NCBI GenBank assembly: GCA_965203635.1
Contig: OZ241903.1
Coordinates: 1,860,001 to 1,924,000, forward strand
Direction of reading: 5' to 3'
DNA: 64,000 nt
Source: Aldehydirespirator sp965203635
Lineage (GTDB): Bacteria > Actinomycetota > Acidimicrobiia > Acidimicrobiales > Aldehydirespiratoraceae
In this document: positions 1-8,130 of the stretch, piece after piece
How the letters are laid out: every line of letters begins with the position of its first letter
Numbering within the stretch: position 1 is the stretch's first letter
Notes under the pieces: model-generated
Told to the model about the DNA's origin: nothing
What the model saw: only the letters and a program-made list of their open reading frames with translations
The model's database searches: none
Translations under genes and position numbers: made by a program

Positions 1-285
1 ATGCTGTCCGACGAGTGGCCCGAGGAGGGCGTCGTGGGGCCCAACACGCTGGGCGGGACGCCCGTGTCCATGACCGTGAACGTCGAGGACTGCGACGCGA
101 CCTTCGCGGCCGCGCTGGCGGCCGGGGCTACGGAGCTGAGGCCCCCCGAGGACCAGTTCTACGGTGATCGCGCCGGCCAGTTCCTCGACCCGTGGGGCCA
201 CAAGTGGAGCGTGCACACCCACATCGAGGACGTGGACGACGAAGAGCTGGACCGTCGCGCCGCCGCGATGATGGGCGAAGGCTGA
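1..285 (+). CDS. VOC-family (glyoxalase/PhnB-like) protein, C-terminal part
   Basis: The frame is open to the window edge, so the ATG at position 1 may be internal and the gene probably starts upstream. The visible 94 residues look like the second half of a vicinal-oxygen-chelate fold: the segment AAGATELRPPEDQFYGDRAG followed by a DPWGHKWSVHTH stretch matches the usual pattern of PhnB/YdeM-like proteins, in which a conserved Asp-Pro-x-Gly precedes the last strand. The acidic tail after the fold is short. It lies 6 bp upstream of thrH on the same strand and may be co-transcribed with it. The substrate is not predictable; this subfamily is often catalytically uncharacterised. Confidence 0.6.
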   Translation: MLSDEWPEEGVVGPNTLGGTPVSMTVNVEDCDATFAAALAAGATELRPPEDQFYGDRAGQFLDPWGHKWSVHTHIEDVDDEELDRRAAAMMGEG

Positions 286-291
286 GCGCTG

Positions 292-912
292 GTGCCCTCC
301 CGTCCGCAGTCCCTGGTCGTGCTCGATGTGGAGGGCGTGCTCACCCCAGAAGTGTGGATCGCGGTAGCCGAGCGCACCGGCATCGACTTCCTGCGTCGCA
401 CCACCCGCGACGAGCCCGACTACGACGTGCTGATGAAGGGCAGGATCGAGGCGCTCGACGCGGCCGGCATCACCATGACCACGATCATGGAGGTCGTCGA
501 GGGGCTCGTGCCGCTGCCCGGCGCCCGCCAGTTCCTCGAGGAGCTCCAGTCCCGCGTCCCCGTCGTGCTGCTGTCGGACACCTTCGAGCAGTTCGGCCGC
601 CCCCTCATGGCGCAGCTGGGCTGGCCCCTGCTGCTGTGCCACACGCTGGTTGTGGAGGGTGACCGCCTGGCCGACTACCGGCTGCGGGTCAACGATCAGA
701 AGGCGAGGTCCGTGGAGGCCTTCCGCGCCCTCAACTACCGGGTGGTCGCGGTGGGGGACTCCTACAACGACATGACCATGCTGGCCGCGGCCGACTCCGG
801 GATCCTGTTCCGGGCGCCGGACAACGTGATTGCCGAGCACCCGCAGTACCCATGCTGCACGGCCTATGAGGATCTGCTGGACCGGATCGACAGTCGCATT
901 CTGAATTTTTAA
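292..912 (+). CDS. thrH: ThrH: phosphoserine phosphatase / homoserine phosphotransferase
   Basis: A 206-residue HAD-superfamily protein. The N-terminal motif LDVEGVLTPEVW (nucleophile Asp12, with DxEG in place of the usual DxDG) and the C-terminal VGDSYNDMTML (acidic loop binding Mg) are characteristic of ThrH, which dephosphorylates phosphoserine and can transfer the phosphate to homoserine. Length is typical of the family (about 205). The start is GTG. It offers a last step for serine synthesis that would complement the serA gene at 29.9-31.1 kb. The stop codon is followed by AT-rich DNA and then by the promoter of the importer operon. Confidence 0.85.
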   Translation: MPSRPQSLVVLDVEGVLTPEVWIAVAERTGIDFLRRTTRDEPDYDVLMKGRIEALDAAGITMTTIMEVVEGLVPLPGARQFLEELQSRVPVVLLSDTFEQFGRPLMAQLGWPLLLCHTLVVEGDRLADYRLRVNDQKARSVEAFRALNYRVVAVGDSYNDMTMLAAADSGILFRAPDNVIAEHPQYPCCTAYEDLLDRIDSRILNF

Positions 913-920
913 TAAAGTAT

Positions 921-949
921 TTGCACTCTCCTGAGAGGTGCGCTACGGT
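921..949 (+). promoter_or_regulatory. Putative sigma-70-type promoter of the importer operon
   Basis: TTGCAC at 921-926 and TACGGT at 944-949 are separated by 17 bp, the ideal spacing. A second GCTACGGTCCG occurs at 1010-1020, so the -10 region is repeated about 68 bp downstream. The promoter would drive the binding-protein gene starting at 1051. Confidence 0.45.
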
Positions 950-985
950 CCGGGCCGAACGCTCATCGGGCCCGTACCCTAAATT

Positions 986-1001
986 CGTTCGCTACCGAAC
1001 G
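986..1001 (+). promoter_or_regulatory. Palindrome between promoter and importer gene (possible operator)
   Basis: CGTTCG-CTAC-CGAACG is a perfect 6-bp inverted repeat with a 4-bp spacer, placed between the putative promoter and the ribosome binding site of the binding-protein gene. It could be bound by the GntR regulator encoded at 6231-6917, but that link is only an inference from position. Confidence 0.35.
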
Positions 1002-1050
1002 TTTGGTGTGCTACGGTCCGCCGCCATCGCTCTCAGGAGGAGGTAATCCA

Positions 1051-2622
1051 ATGAAATTCAAGTCAGGGATCGCGCTCGTCGCGGTAATGGCCCTGTTCGC
1101 CGCCAGCTGCGGCGAGGACGACGAACCAGCCCCGGACACCGGCGCGGCAGAGGCCGCCGCGGCTGCTGAGGCCGCCGCTGCCGAGGCAGAGGCCGCCGCC
1201 GCGGCTGCTGAGGCTGAGGCCGCAGCTACCGCTGCGGCTGCTGAGGCTGAGGCTGCCGAGGCGGAGGCTGCGGCTCAGGAAGCGGCTGCTGAGGCTGAGG
1301 CTGCCGCAGCAAGGGCTGCTGAGGCTGAGGCTGCGCTGGCCGCCGCCATGGAAGAGGCCGAAGGAGCCATCGACCCCGACGTCGTGGCCGAACTCGAAGC
1401 CCAGCTGGAAGCCGCTGAGGCTGAGGCGGCTGCCGCGGCTGCTGAGGCGGAGGCTGCTGCCGCGGCCGCGGAAGAGGCCATGATGGAGGCCGAGCCGATG
1501 GTCCAGGCCGTCGACATCCGGGCCGCGCTCAACGCCGACCTCAGCAACTGCGGGCCCGCGCCGTCCGGCGACCCGATCAGGGTCGGCATGGCCATGGACT
1601 TCAGCGACGTGGTCGGCTTCGTCGACATCCCCGGCTCCAAGCTGGTGCCCCACTTCGCCAACCTGATCAACTGCACCGGCGGCGTCAACGGCTCGCCCGT
1701 CGAGGTACGGGTCGAGGATGTCGGCGGCGACGCCACCACGGCCGGCGTGGCCGCCCAGCAGCTGCTCGACTGGGGGGCCCACTTCCTCATCGGCCCGCCC
1801 TTCGCCGACTTCACCCTGCCCATCCTGCAGGCCACCGGCGGCCAGGTGCCGGTGTTCGTGGCCGCCTCGACCGAGCCCACGCTGTCCGACATCGAGAACA
1901 ACTCGTTCCTGGTGAGCTTCGACGACCGGGGCCAGTCCTCGGCGGCGGCCGAGTGGGCCCTCGACCAGGGCATCACCCGGGCCTTCGTGTTCACCGAGCC
2001 GGGCCCCTACACGGGCTACAACCCCGACGTCTTCAAGGAGGTCTTCGAGGCCGGCGGCGGCGAGATCGTCGCGGAGCACACCTACGGGTGGTTCGTGGAC
2101 ACCGACTTCTCCGCCCAGGTGGCCGAGCTGTCGGAGGTCCTCCAGAACAACGAGGCCTTCTTCTCGGCCGCGCTCGGCTACCAGGTCACCGCGCTGAGGG
2201 GCCAGCTTGAGGGAGCCGGGTTCGACAACATCACCTACATCGGCACCGACGCCCTCGACGCCACCGGCATCGCCTTCGAGGCCAACAACGAGGGCATCGT
2301 GCACACCCCCCACATCAACGTCGAGCCGGGCGGCCTCAACGACCGCCTGCTCCAGGGGTACTCGGCCGCCCACGACGGCGAAGTGCTGGAGAGCCAGGGC
2401 TTCATGGGCCTGTACGTCGACTCGCTGCTGCTGGGCATCCAGGGCATCGTCAACTGCGGCTGCACCGATTCGGCCCAGATCGGCGACGCCGTGGCCCAGA
2501 TCGAGGGCTTCGAGGGCTTCAGCGGCACGATCACCTACGTCGGCACCACCGGCACACCGCCGAAGTCCGTGCCGATCAAGCGGATCGTCAACGGCCAGGA
2601 CGTCCTCATCGAGATGAGGTGA
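1051..2622 (+). CDS. ABC importer substrate-binding lipoprotein (LivJ-like) with Ala/Glu-rich stalk
   Basis: The start at 1051 is chosen because AGGAGGAGG lies about 7 bases upstream and gives a clean lipoprotein signal: KSGIALVAVMALFAASC with the lipid-anchored Cys at residue 20. Residues about 32-148 are almost entirely Ala and Glu, broken near residues 105-125 by an IDPDVVAELEAQ segment, and should form a long helical stalk between the membrane anchor and the ligand domain. From about residue 165 a type I periplasmic-binding fold begins (PIRVGMAMDFSDVVG), as in branched-chain amino acid, amide and amine importers. It is the first gene of the importer set. Family membership is clear; the ligand is unknown. 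The stalk is unusual for LivJ-like proteins. Confidence 0.9.
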   Translation: MKFKSGIALVAVMALFAASCGEDDEPAPDTGAAEAAAAAEAAAAEAEAAAAAAEAEAAATAAAAEAEAAEAEAAAQEAAAEAEAAAARAAEAEAALAAAMEEAEGAIDPDVVAELEAQLEAAEAEAAAAAAEAEAAAAAAEEAMMEAEPMVQAVDIRAALNADLSNCGPAPSGDPIRVGMAMDFSDVVGFVDIPGSKLVPHFANLINCTGGVNGSPVEVRVEDVGGDATTAGVAAQQLLDWGAHFLIGPPFADFTLPILQATGGQVPVFVAASTEPTLSDIENNSFLVSFDDRGQSSAAAEWALDQGITRAFVFTEPGPYTGYNPDVFKEVFEAGGGEIVAEHTYGWFVDTDFSAQVAELSEVLQNNEAFFSAALGYQVTALRGQLEGAGFDNITYIGTDALDATGIAFEANNEGIVHTPHINVEPGGLNDRLLQGYSAAHDGEVLESQGFMGLYVDSLLLGIQGIVNCGCTDSAQIGDAVAQIEGFEGFSGTITYVGTTGTPPKSVPIKRIVNGQDVLIEMR

Positions 2623-2676
2623 GACACACGGTTCGACGACTCTGACCGGAAGCAGCCGCTGACAGGGGCCAGACCC

Positions 2677-3387
2677 ATGCTCGAAGTAACCGGGCTCACC
2701 ACCCGGTACGGGGCGATCTCGGCGCTGCGCGACGTGAGCCTGTCCGTCGGGGCCGGTGAGGTGATCGGCCTCATCGGCCCCAACGGGGCAGGCAAGACGA
2801 CGCTGCTCAACACCGTCGCGGGGCTGCTGCCGCCCGCCGCGGGGACCGTGGTCTTCGACGGCACCGACGTCACCGGGGCCGCACCCGAGCAGATGCTGAA
2901 GTCCGGGCTGGCCCTGGTCCCGGAGCATCGCCGCATCTTCGCCGACTTCACCGTGGCCGAGAACCTGCGGATCGGCGGGATCACCCTGGCCGCGGCCGAG
3001 CGGGCCCAGATGCTCGAGGAAGTCGCCGAGATCTTCCCGTTCCTTCGCAGCCGGTGGGACGCGATGGCCGGCTACCTGTCGGGCGGCGAGGCCCAGCAGC
3101 TCGCCATCGCCCGAGCGCTGATGTGCAGGCCTCGGCTGCTGCTCATGGACGAACCCTCCCTGGGGCTGGCCCCGGTCCTCGTGGACGCCGTCTTCGATCT
3201 GATCGCGGAGCTGCGGGACCGGGGCCGGACCCTGCTCGTCGTGGAGCAGAACGCGGCCCGGATGCTGGATGTCGCCGACCGTGCCTACGTGCTTCGCAGC
3301 GGTGCAGTAGTGGGCCAGGGCGCGGGCTCCGGGCTTCTCGCTGAGACCGACCTGTTCGATACCTTCGTGCGGGGGAGCGCGGCATGA
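2677..3387 (+). CDS. ABC importer ATP-binding protein, LivF type
   Basis: A 236-residue ATPase with Walker A GPNGAGKTT, signature LSGGEAQQLAIARAL and Walker B RLLLMDEPSLGLAP. The SLGLAP ending and short length are typical of LivF, one of the two ATPases of branched-chain-amino-acid-type (HAAT) importers. The stop overlaps the start of the permease gene by four bases (ATGA), so the two are probably translated together. The partner ATPase (LivG type) is fused to the second permease at 4306-6234. The substrate is set by the binding protein, not by this subunit. Confidence 0.92.
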   Translation: MLEVTGLTTRYGAISALRDVSLSVGAGEVIGLIGPNGAGKTTLLNTVAGLLPPAAGTVVFDGTDVTGAAPEQMLKSGLALVPEHRRIFADFTVAENLRIGGITLAAAERAQMLEEVAEIFPFLRSRWDAMAGYLSGGEAQQLAIARALMCRPRLLLMDEPSLGLAPVLVDAVFDLIAELRDRGRTLLVVEQNAARMLDVADRAYVLRSGAVVGQGAGSGLLAETDLFDTFVRGSAA

Positions 3388-4271
3388 CCGAACTGGTCCA
3401 GAACCTGATCGACGGGCTGGGGCGAGGCGGCATCTACGCGCTGCTGGCGCTGGGCGTGGCCGTGGTCTTCGGCGTGATGCACCTGCTGAACTTCGCCCAC
3501 GGCGAGCTCATCACCGTGAGCGGCTACGCGGCCTACGCCGCGTTCAGCAACGGCTGGTCGTGGTACCTGGTGGCTCCCCTCATCGTGGTGGTGTCGGTGG
3601 CCACCAACCTGCTCATCGAGCGCATCGCCTTCAGCCGGGTGCGGGGCTCGTCCGAGTTCACCCAGTTGCTCACCTCATTCGGTATCCACTTCCTGGTGGC
3701 GGCCATCTTCTTGATGTACGTCGGCGCGCGGGTCCAGACCTTCGCCGAGCCGGGCTGGATCGCCGACACCTACTCGATTGGACCGGTGCGGGTGGAGGTG
3801 TTCGACACCGTCGTCATCATCGTGACGATCGTGACCCTGTTCCTCACCGCCGCCATCCTCCAGCGCACCATGTTCGGGCTGTCGATCAGGGCCGCGGCGG
3901 CCGACTTCGACGCCGCCCGCCTGATGGGCGTCAACTCCGACCGCGTCATCCGGGGCGCCTTCGCCCTCTCCGGCGCGCTGGCCGGGATCGCCGGGATCTT
4001 CTGGCTGATGCGGGCCGGCCACACCTCGCCCACCTCCGGCATCAACCCGATGCTCAGCGGCGTGTTGGCTGCTCTCATCGGCGGGCTCGGAAGCCTCAAG
4101 GGCGCGGTGATCGGGGGTCTCGCTCTGGGGCTCGCCGAGGTGCTGCTGCGAACCTGGCTGCCCGGCACAGCCGCCGCCCTCACCCAGGGGGTGGTGTTCT
4201 CGCTGATCGCGCTGCTGTTCATCTTCCGGCCCGGCGGTCTCGTCAACGTGGCCCACGCGGAGCGGGTGTGA
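3384..4271 (+). CDS. ABC importer permease, LivH type
   Basis: A 295-residue hydrophobic protein with about eight predicted membrane segments. MHLLNFAHGELITVSGYAAY near the N-terminus and AALIGGLGSLKGAVIGG near the C-terminus are classic LivH motifs. It pairs with the LivM half of the next gene to form the membrane channel. Start ATG overlaps the livF stop. Its own stop TGA overlaps an ATG (TGATG) that opens an 11-codon mini-ORF leading to the next gene. Confidence 0.92.
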   Translation: MTELVQNLIDGLGRGGIYALLALGVAVVFGVMHLLNFAHGELITVSGYAAYAAFSNGWSWYLVAPLIVVVSVATNLLIERIAFSRVRGSSEFTQLLTSFGIHFLVAAIFLMYVGARVQTFAEPGWIADTYSIGPVRVEVFDTVVIIVTIVTLFLTAAILQRTMFGLSIRAAAADFDAARLMGVNSDRVIRGAFALSGALAGIAGIFWLMRAGHTSPTSGINPMLSGVLAALIGGLGSLKGAVIGGLALGLAEVLLRTWLPGTAAALTQGVVFSLIALLFIFRPGGLVNVAHAERV

Positions 4272-4315
4272 TGGCGTCGGCCGCCCTCAGCGGGGAGCGG
4301 ATGTGATGGCGGCGG
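4257..4315 (+). repeat. 35-bp tandem duplication of the livH/livMG stop-start junction
   Basis: Positions 4257-4280 and 4292-4315 are near-identical (21 of 24 bases; shared core GTGATGGCG) with an offset of 35 bp. Each copy carries the TGATG stop/start overlap. The first ATG (4271) opens the mini-ORF MASAALSGERM, whose TGA (4304-4306) overlaps the ATG of the real downstream gene at 4306. See the finding on junction duplications. Confidence 0.75.
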
Positions 4316-6234
4316 ATACGTCGTTCTTGACTGGATGGGCGCAGAGCCGCCGGCGCGAGGCCGGCCTGCTGTTCCCCAACCTGCGGCGCGACGTCGCCTT
4401 CCCGCTGGCCGGCGCGGTGGTGCTGTTCGCGGCCTTCGTGGGGGCGGGGCTGCTGTACACACTCATCGTCGAGGGGGCGTCGGCGGAGAAGCTGATCACC
4501 GCGATGTTCATCGACGCCATCATGGTGATCGGCATCCAGATCTACGTGGGCAACACCGGCGTGTTCTCCTTCGGCCACATCGGCTTCGGGGCGGTGGCCG
4601 GATACGCCTTCGCCCTCTTCGCCATCGCGCCCGAGGACAAGTACACCCGCATACCGAACGCCCCCTGGGGGCTGGCCGACGTGGAGATGGGACCCTTGCC
4701 CGCCACCGCGGTGGCTCTGGGGATCACGCTCATTGTGGCCGTGGTGGTCGGAATCGGCCTGGGACGCTCCGGAGCCCGGTCGGGCTCGGTGGCGGCCACC
4801 GTCATCACCCTGGCTCTGCTCTTCTTCACCCACGAGGTAGCCGCCAGCTGGAACGAATTGACGGGCGGCGAGCGAGCCGGGCTCACCTTCGGGATCGGTG
4901 ACACGCTCCAGACCCGCACACCGATCTACCTCGCGCTGTTCGCAGCCATCGTGCTGGCCCTGCTGTTCGCTCGAAGCAGCATCGGACGGCTCAACCACGC
5001 GGCCCGGGAGGACAATCTCGCAGCCCGGGCCATGGGCATCAATCCCGTCGTTCAGCAGACGATGGCGCTGCTGCTCTCGGTGGCGGTGGTCTCGGTGGCC
5101 GCCTCGCTGCGGGTCTACGAGATCGGGAGCCTCCTGCCCGAGTTCTTCTTCTTCCAGTACACGCTGCTCACTCTGGTCATGCTGGTCGTCGGCGGCCGCA
5201 ACGGCGTGACCGGTGCGCTCCTGGGCGTGGGAGTGATCACCGCAGTGCGTGAGAGCGCCCGACGCATGGGTTCCGACGGCTATGAGATCTTCGGTCTCGG
5301 ACTCGACGGGAACCTCGACTGGGTGTTCCGCGAGGGGCTGCCGACCGTGCTGCTCGGCCTGGCCATGGTCGTCTTCATGATCTGGCGCCCCAACGGCGTG
5401 CTCGACGATTGGGAGGTCGACGCCTGGCTGTGGCGCCGCTTCATCCGCCAGAAGCCTCCCACCGAGACGGTCGAGGCCCCAGAGCCCGAAGCCCTGGACC
5501 TGTCCGCCGGCGGGGTGTCGGTCGAGTTCGGCGGCTTCCGGGCTCTCGACGGCGCCTCGATCGAGGTCTCCAACCGCGAGATCGTCGGGCTGATCGGCCC
5601 CAACGGCGCGGGCAAGACGACGCTCGTGAACGTCATGACCGGCATGGTGGATCCCACCACCGGAGAGGTTCACCTCGGCGAGTTGGGGCTGACGTCGGAA
5701 CCCTCCCATGCCATCGCACGGGCCGGCCTGGTGCGGACATTCCAGAACCTCAGGCTGTTCTCATCGCTCACCGTGCGGGAGAACGTCGAGGTGGCCGCAC
5801 TCATGGCCTCGGTCCATCGCAACGGCGGCACCCGGGCCGACATCGACGCCATCGTGGCCGGAGCGGGCCTGTGGGACCAGCGCAACCGCCGGGCCGGCCA
5901 GCTCGACTACGGGAACTCCCGGCGGCTGGAGCTGGCCCGGGCCGCCGCAGCCGCGCCCGCCTTCCTGCTGCTCGACGAGCCGACCAGCGGGATGAGCGAC
6001 ACCGAGTCGCTGGCCATGGTCGAGAACGTCAGGCGCATGGCTGCGGCCGTGGGCGCCGGCGTGCTGGTGATCGACCACGACCTCAACTTCATCACCGGGA
6101 TCTGCGACCGCGTCTACTGCCTGGACCAGGGCCGGATGATCGCCAGCGGCACCCCCGCCGAGGTGCAGGCCCACCCGGCGGTCCAGGCGGCCTACCTGGG
6201 CGAGGCCGCGCAGCCGGGCAAGGACCGGACATGA
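4306..6234 (+). CDS. Fused ABC importer permease-ATPase (LivM-LivG)
   Basis: One polypeptide of 642 residues. Residues about 35-360 are a LivM-type permease with multiple membrane helices; GVFSFGHIGFGAVAGYAFAL is the conserved LivM motif. Residues about 395-640 are a LivG-type ATPase: Walker A GPNGAGKTT, a LivG-like ARAGLVRTFQNLRLF, and Walker B PAFLLLDEPTSGMSDTES. The signature region (QLDYGNSRRLELARA) is degenerate, as is common in LivG. The start at ATG 4306 is preferred because it overlaps a stop codon; GTG 4303 is the alternative. Separate livM and livG genes are the norm; fusion fixes their stoichiometry and is seen in scattered actinobacterial and other operons. It ends in an ATGA overlap with the GntR gene. 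Confidence 0.9.
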   Translation: MAADTSFLTGWAQSRRREAGLLFPNLRRDVAFPLAGAVVLFAAFVGAGLLYTLIVEGASAEKLITAMFIDAIMVIGIQIYVGNTGVFSFGHIGFGAVAGYAFALFAIAPEDKYTRIPNAPWGLADVEMGPLPATAVALGITLIVAVVVGIGLGRSGARSGSVAATVITLALLFFTHEVAASWNELTGGERAGLTFGIGDTLQTRTPIYLALFAAIVLALLFARSSIGRLNHAAREDNLAARAMGINPVVQQTMALLLSVAVVSVAASLRVYEIGSLLPEFFFFQYTLLTLVMLVVGGRNGVTGALLGVGVITAVRESARRMGSDGYEIFGLGLDGNLDWVFREGLPTVLLGLAMVVFMIWRPNGVLDDWEVDAWLWRRFIRQKPPTETVEAPEPEALDLSAGGVSVEFGGFRALDGASIEVSNREIVGLIGPNGAGKTTLVNVMTGMVDPTTGEVHLGELGLTSEPSHAIARAGLVRTFQNLRLFSSLTVRENVEVAALMASVHRNGGTRADIDAIVAGAGLWDQRNRRAGQLDYGNSRRLELARAAAAAPAFLLLDEPTSGMSDTESLAMVENVRRMAAAVGAGVLVIDHDLNFITGICDRVYCLDQGRMIASGTPAEVQAHPAVQAAYLGEAAQPGKDRT

Positions 6235-6917
6235 ACGTCGAGTACCCGCCCGTCGATCCGGGGCGCCGGCCGCGCGGCAGCCTCGCGGACGAGGTCGTGA
6301 CCTACGTCCGGGACCTGATCCTGGCCGGCGCGCTCAAGCCGGGCACCAAGATCGACCAGGACGCCATCGGCGAGGTGCTCGACGTGAGCCGCAGCCCGGT
6401 GCGTGAGGCCCTGGTGATCCTGGGACGCGAGGGCCTGGTGGAGGTCACACCACGCCGGGGCGCATCGGTGGCGAATCTCACGCCCGACGACATCATCGAC
6501 CACTACGAGCTGTTCGGCGTGGTGGCCGGAAGAGCCGCGGCCATGGCCGCCGAGTCGCTCAAGGACGACGAGATCGCCCAGCTCACCGCCATCCACGAAC
6601 GCTTCGAGCACGACAGCGGCGAGGACCTGTCGGCCTTGAACAACGCCTTCCATCGGGTGATCAACTCGGCCGCACCCCGCCGCACCCGATGGCTGCTGCG
6701 ACACCTGGTCCGCTCGGTGCCGTCCCGCTACTACGAGTTCATCGAGGGCTGGGACTCGCAGGCCGTCCAGCACCATGCCGCCATCCTCGAGGCGATCAGC
6801 GCCCGCGATGCCGACGGCGCTCGCCGGGCGATGGAGGAGCACCTGCACCAGAGCGGCATCGCCGCGGCCGAGTTGCTGCAGCGCCACGGCTACTGGGACG
6901 AGGAGCCGGAGCAGTGA
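6231..6917 (+). CDS. GntR-family transcriptional regulator (FadR/FCD subgroup)
   Basis: A 228-residue protein. Residues about 15-75 are the GntR winged helix (VVTYVRDLILAGALKPGTKI, then LDVSRSPVREALVILGREGL), followed by an all-helical FCD ligand domain with the metal-binding pattern around NAFHRVI and the late HHAAILEAI. Such proteins sense small acids or amines and regulate the adjacent catabolic genes. It is translationally coupled to the importer (ATGA) and to the following acyl-CoA dehydrogenase (GTGA), so it sits within the operon it probably controls. A GntR regulator (PipR) is also part of the mycobacterial cyclic-amine cluster. Confidence 0.88.
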   Translation: MNVEYPPVDPGRRPRGSLADEVVTYVRDLILAGALKPGTKIDQDAIGEVLDVSRSPVREALVILGREGLVEVTPRRGASVANLTPDDIIDHYELFGVVAGRAAAMAAESLKDDEIAQLTAIHERFEHDSGEDLSALNNAFHRVINSAAPRRTRWLLRHLVRSVPSRYYEFIEGWDSQAVQHHAAILEAISARDADGARRAMEEHLHQSGIAAAELLQRHGYWDEEPEQ

Positions 6918-8116
6918 CCGTCTCGGTGGTCGCGCCCCCGCCGCCCCATACCCTCGCCGCGGCCGAGGACTTCGAGATGATCCGCGCCGCGGTGCGGCGC
7001 CTGTGCGACAAGTACGGCAACGCCTACTGGCGCGAACTCGAGCCTGATCGCTACCCCGAGGAGTTCGTGGCCGAGCTGACCGATCAGGGCTGGCTCGGCG
7101 CGCTGATTCCCGAGGAGTACGGGGGCGGCGGCCTCAGCCTGGCGGGGGCGTCGGTCATCCTGGAAGAGATCTCAGCCAGTGGCGGCAACCCCAGCGCCTG
7201 CCACGCCCAGATGTATGTGATGGGAACCCTGCTGCGCCACGGATCGGCTGCCCAGAAGCAGCGCTACCTGCCCCCGATCGCCGACGGGCGGCTGCGTCTC
7301 CAGGCGTTCGGGGTGACGGAGCCGGCCGCGGGGTCCGAGACCACCGCCATCCGCACCCGCGCTGAGCGGGACGGCCGCACCTGGCGCATCAACGGCCAGA
7401 AGATCTGGACCTCGCGGGCGCTTCACTCGGACCTGATGATCCTGCTGGCCCGCACCGCGCCGTCCGACCCAGCCGCCGGCCGCACTTCGGGGCTGTCGGT
7501 GTTCATCCTCGAATTGCGGGGATCCGACGGGGAGCTGGTGCCCGGGCTGACCATCAACCCGATCCCCACGATGATGAACCACAACACCACCGAGGTGTTC
7601 TTCGACGATGTGGTGATCGACTCCGACGCGCTGGTCGGCACCGAGGGGATGGGGTTCTCCCACATCCTCGACGGGATGAACGCCGAGCGGATCCTGATCG
7701 CGGCCGAGTGCATCGGCGACGGCCGGTTCTTCCTCGATCGGGCCAGCGAGTACGCTTGCCAGCGCGAGGTCTTCGGACGCCCCATCGGGCAGAACCAGGG
7801 AGTGCAGTTCCCGCTGGCCAAGGCCTACGCCAACCTCCAAGCCGCCGACCTGATGCGCTGGAAGGCGGCCGACCTCTTCGACCGGGGCGAGCCGTGCGGT
7901 GCGGAGGCCAACATGGCGAAGATGCTGGCCTCGGAAGCTTCGTGGGAGGCCGGCAACGCCGCGCTGAACACCCACGGCGGGTTCGGGTTCGCGGTCGAGT
8001 ACGACATCGAGCGCAAGCTGCGCGAGACCCGCCTGTACCAGGTGGCTCCCGTCAACAACAATCTGGTGCTGGCCTTCATCGCTCAGAAGTGCCTGGGCCT
8101 GCCCAAGAGCTACTAG
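6914..8116 (+). CDS. Acyl-CoA dehydrogenase family flavoprotein
   Basis: The GTG start overlaps the GntR stop. The 400-residue product has the full family layout: N-terminal helices with LIPEEYGGGGLSLAG, the FAD-contact segment LQAFGVTEPAAGSETT, the middle beta domain with ingQKIWTS, and the C-terminal helical domain with REVFGRPIGQNQGVQFPLA and NTHGGFGFAVEYDIER. These enzymes oxidise acyl-CoA to enoyl-CoA and pass electrons to ETF (etfBA are at 42.5-44.3 kb). The substrate is unknown; the operon context suggests an acid or CoA ester derived from the imported compound. Confidence 0.88.
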   Translation: MTVSVVAPPPPHTLAAAEDFEMIRAAVRRLCDKYGNAYWRELEPDRYPEEFVAELTDQGWLGALIPEEYGGGGLSLAGASVILEEISASGGNPSACHAQMYVMGTLLRHGSAAQKQRYLPPIADGRLRLQAFGVTEPAAGSETTAIRTRAERDGRTWRINGQKIWTSRALHSDLMILLARTAPSDPAAGRTSGLSVFILELRGSDGELVPGLTINPIPTMMNHNTTEVFFDDVVIDSDALVGTEGMGFSHILDGMNAERILIAAECIGDGRFFLDRASEYACQREVFGRPIGQNQGVQFPLAKAYANLQAADLMRWKAADLFDRGEPCGAEANMAKMLASEASWEAGNAALNTHGGFGFAVEYDIERKLRETRLYQVAPVNNNLVLAFIAQKCLGLPKSY

Positions 8117-8130
8117 CCGGGTTCGGGGTC

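Noticed and set aside
1141..1490. Satellite repeat or assembly collapse in the Ala/Glu region
   Set aside because: The reading frame is kept throughout and the protein has a matching signal peptide and ligand domain on either side.
1063..2928. Long minus-strand open frame opposite the binding-protein gene
   Set aside because: Its Ser/Leu-rich repeats simply mirror the Ala/Glu codons of the real gene; no start signal or known motif.
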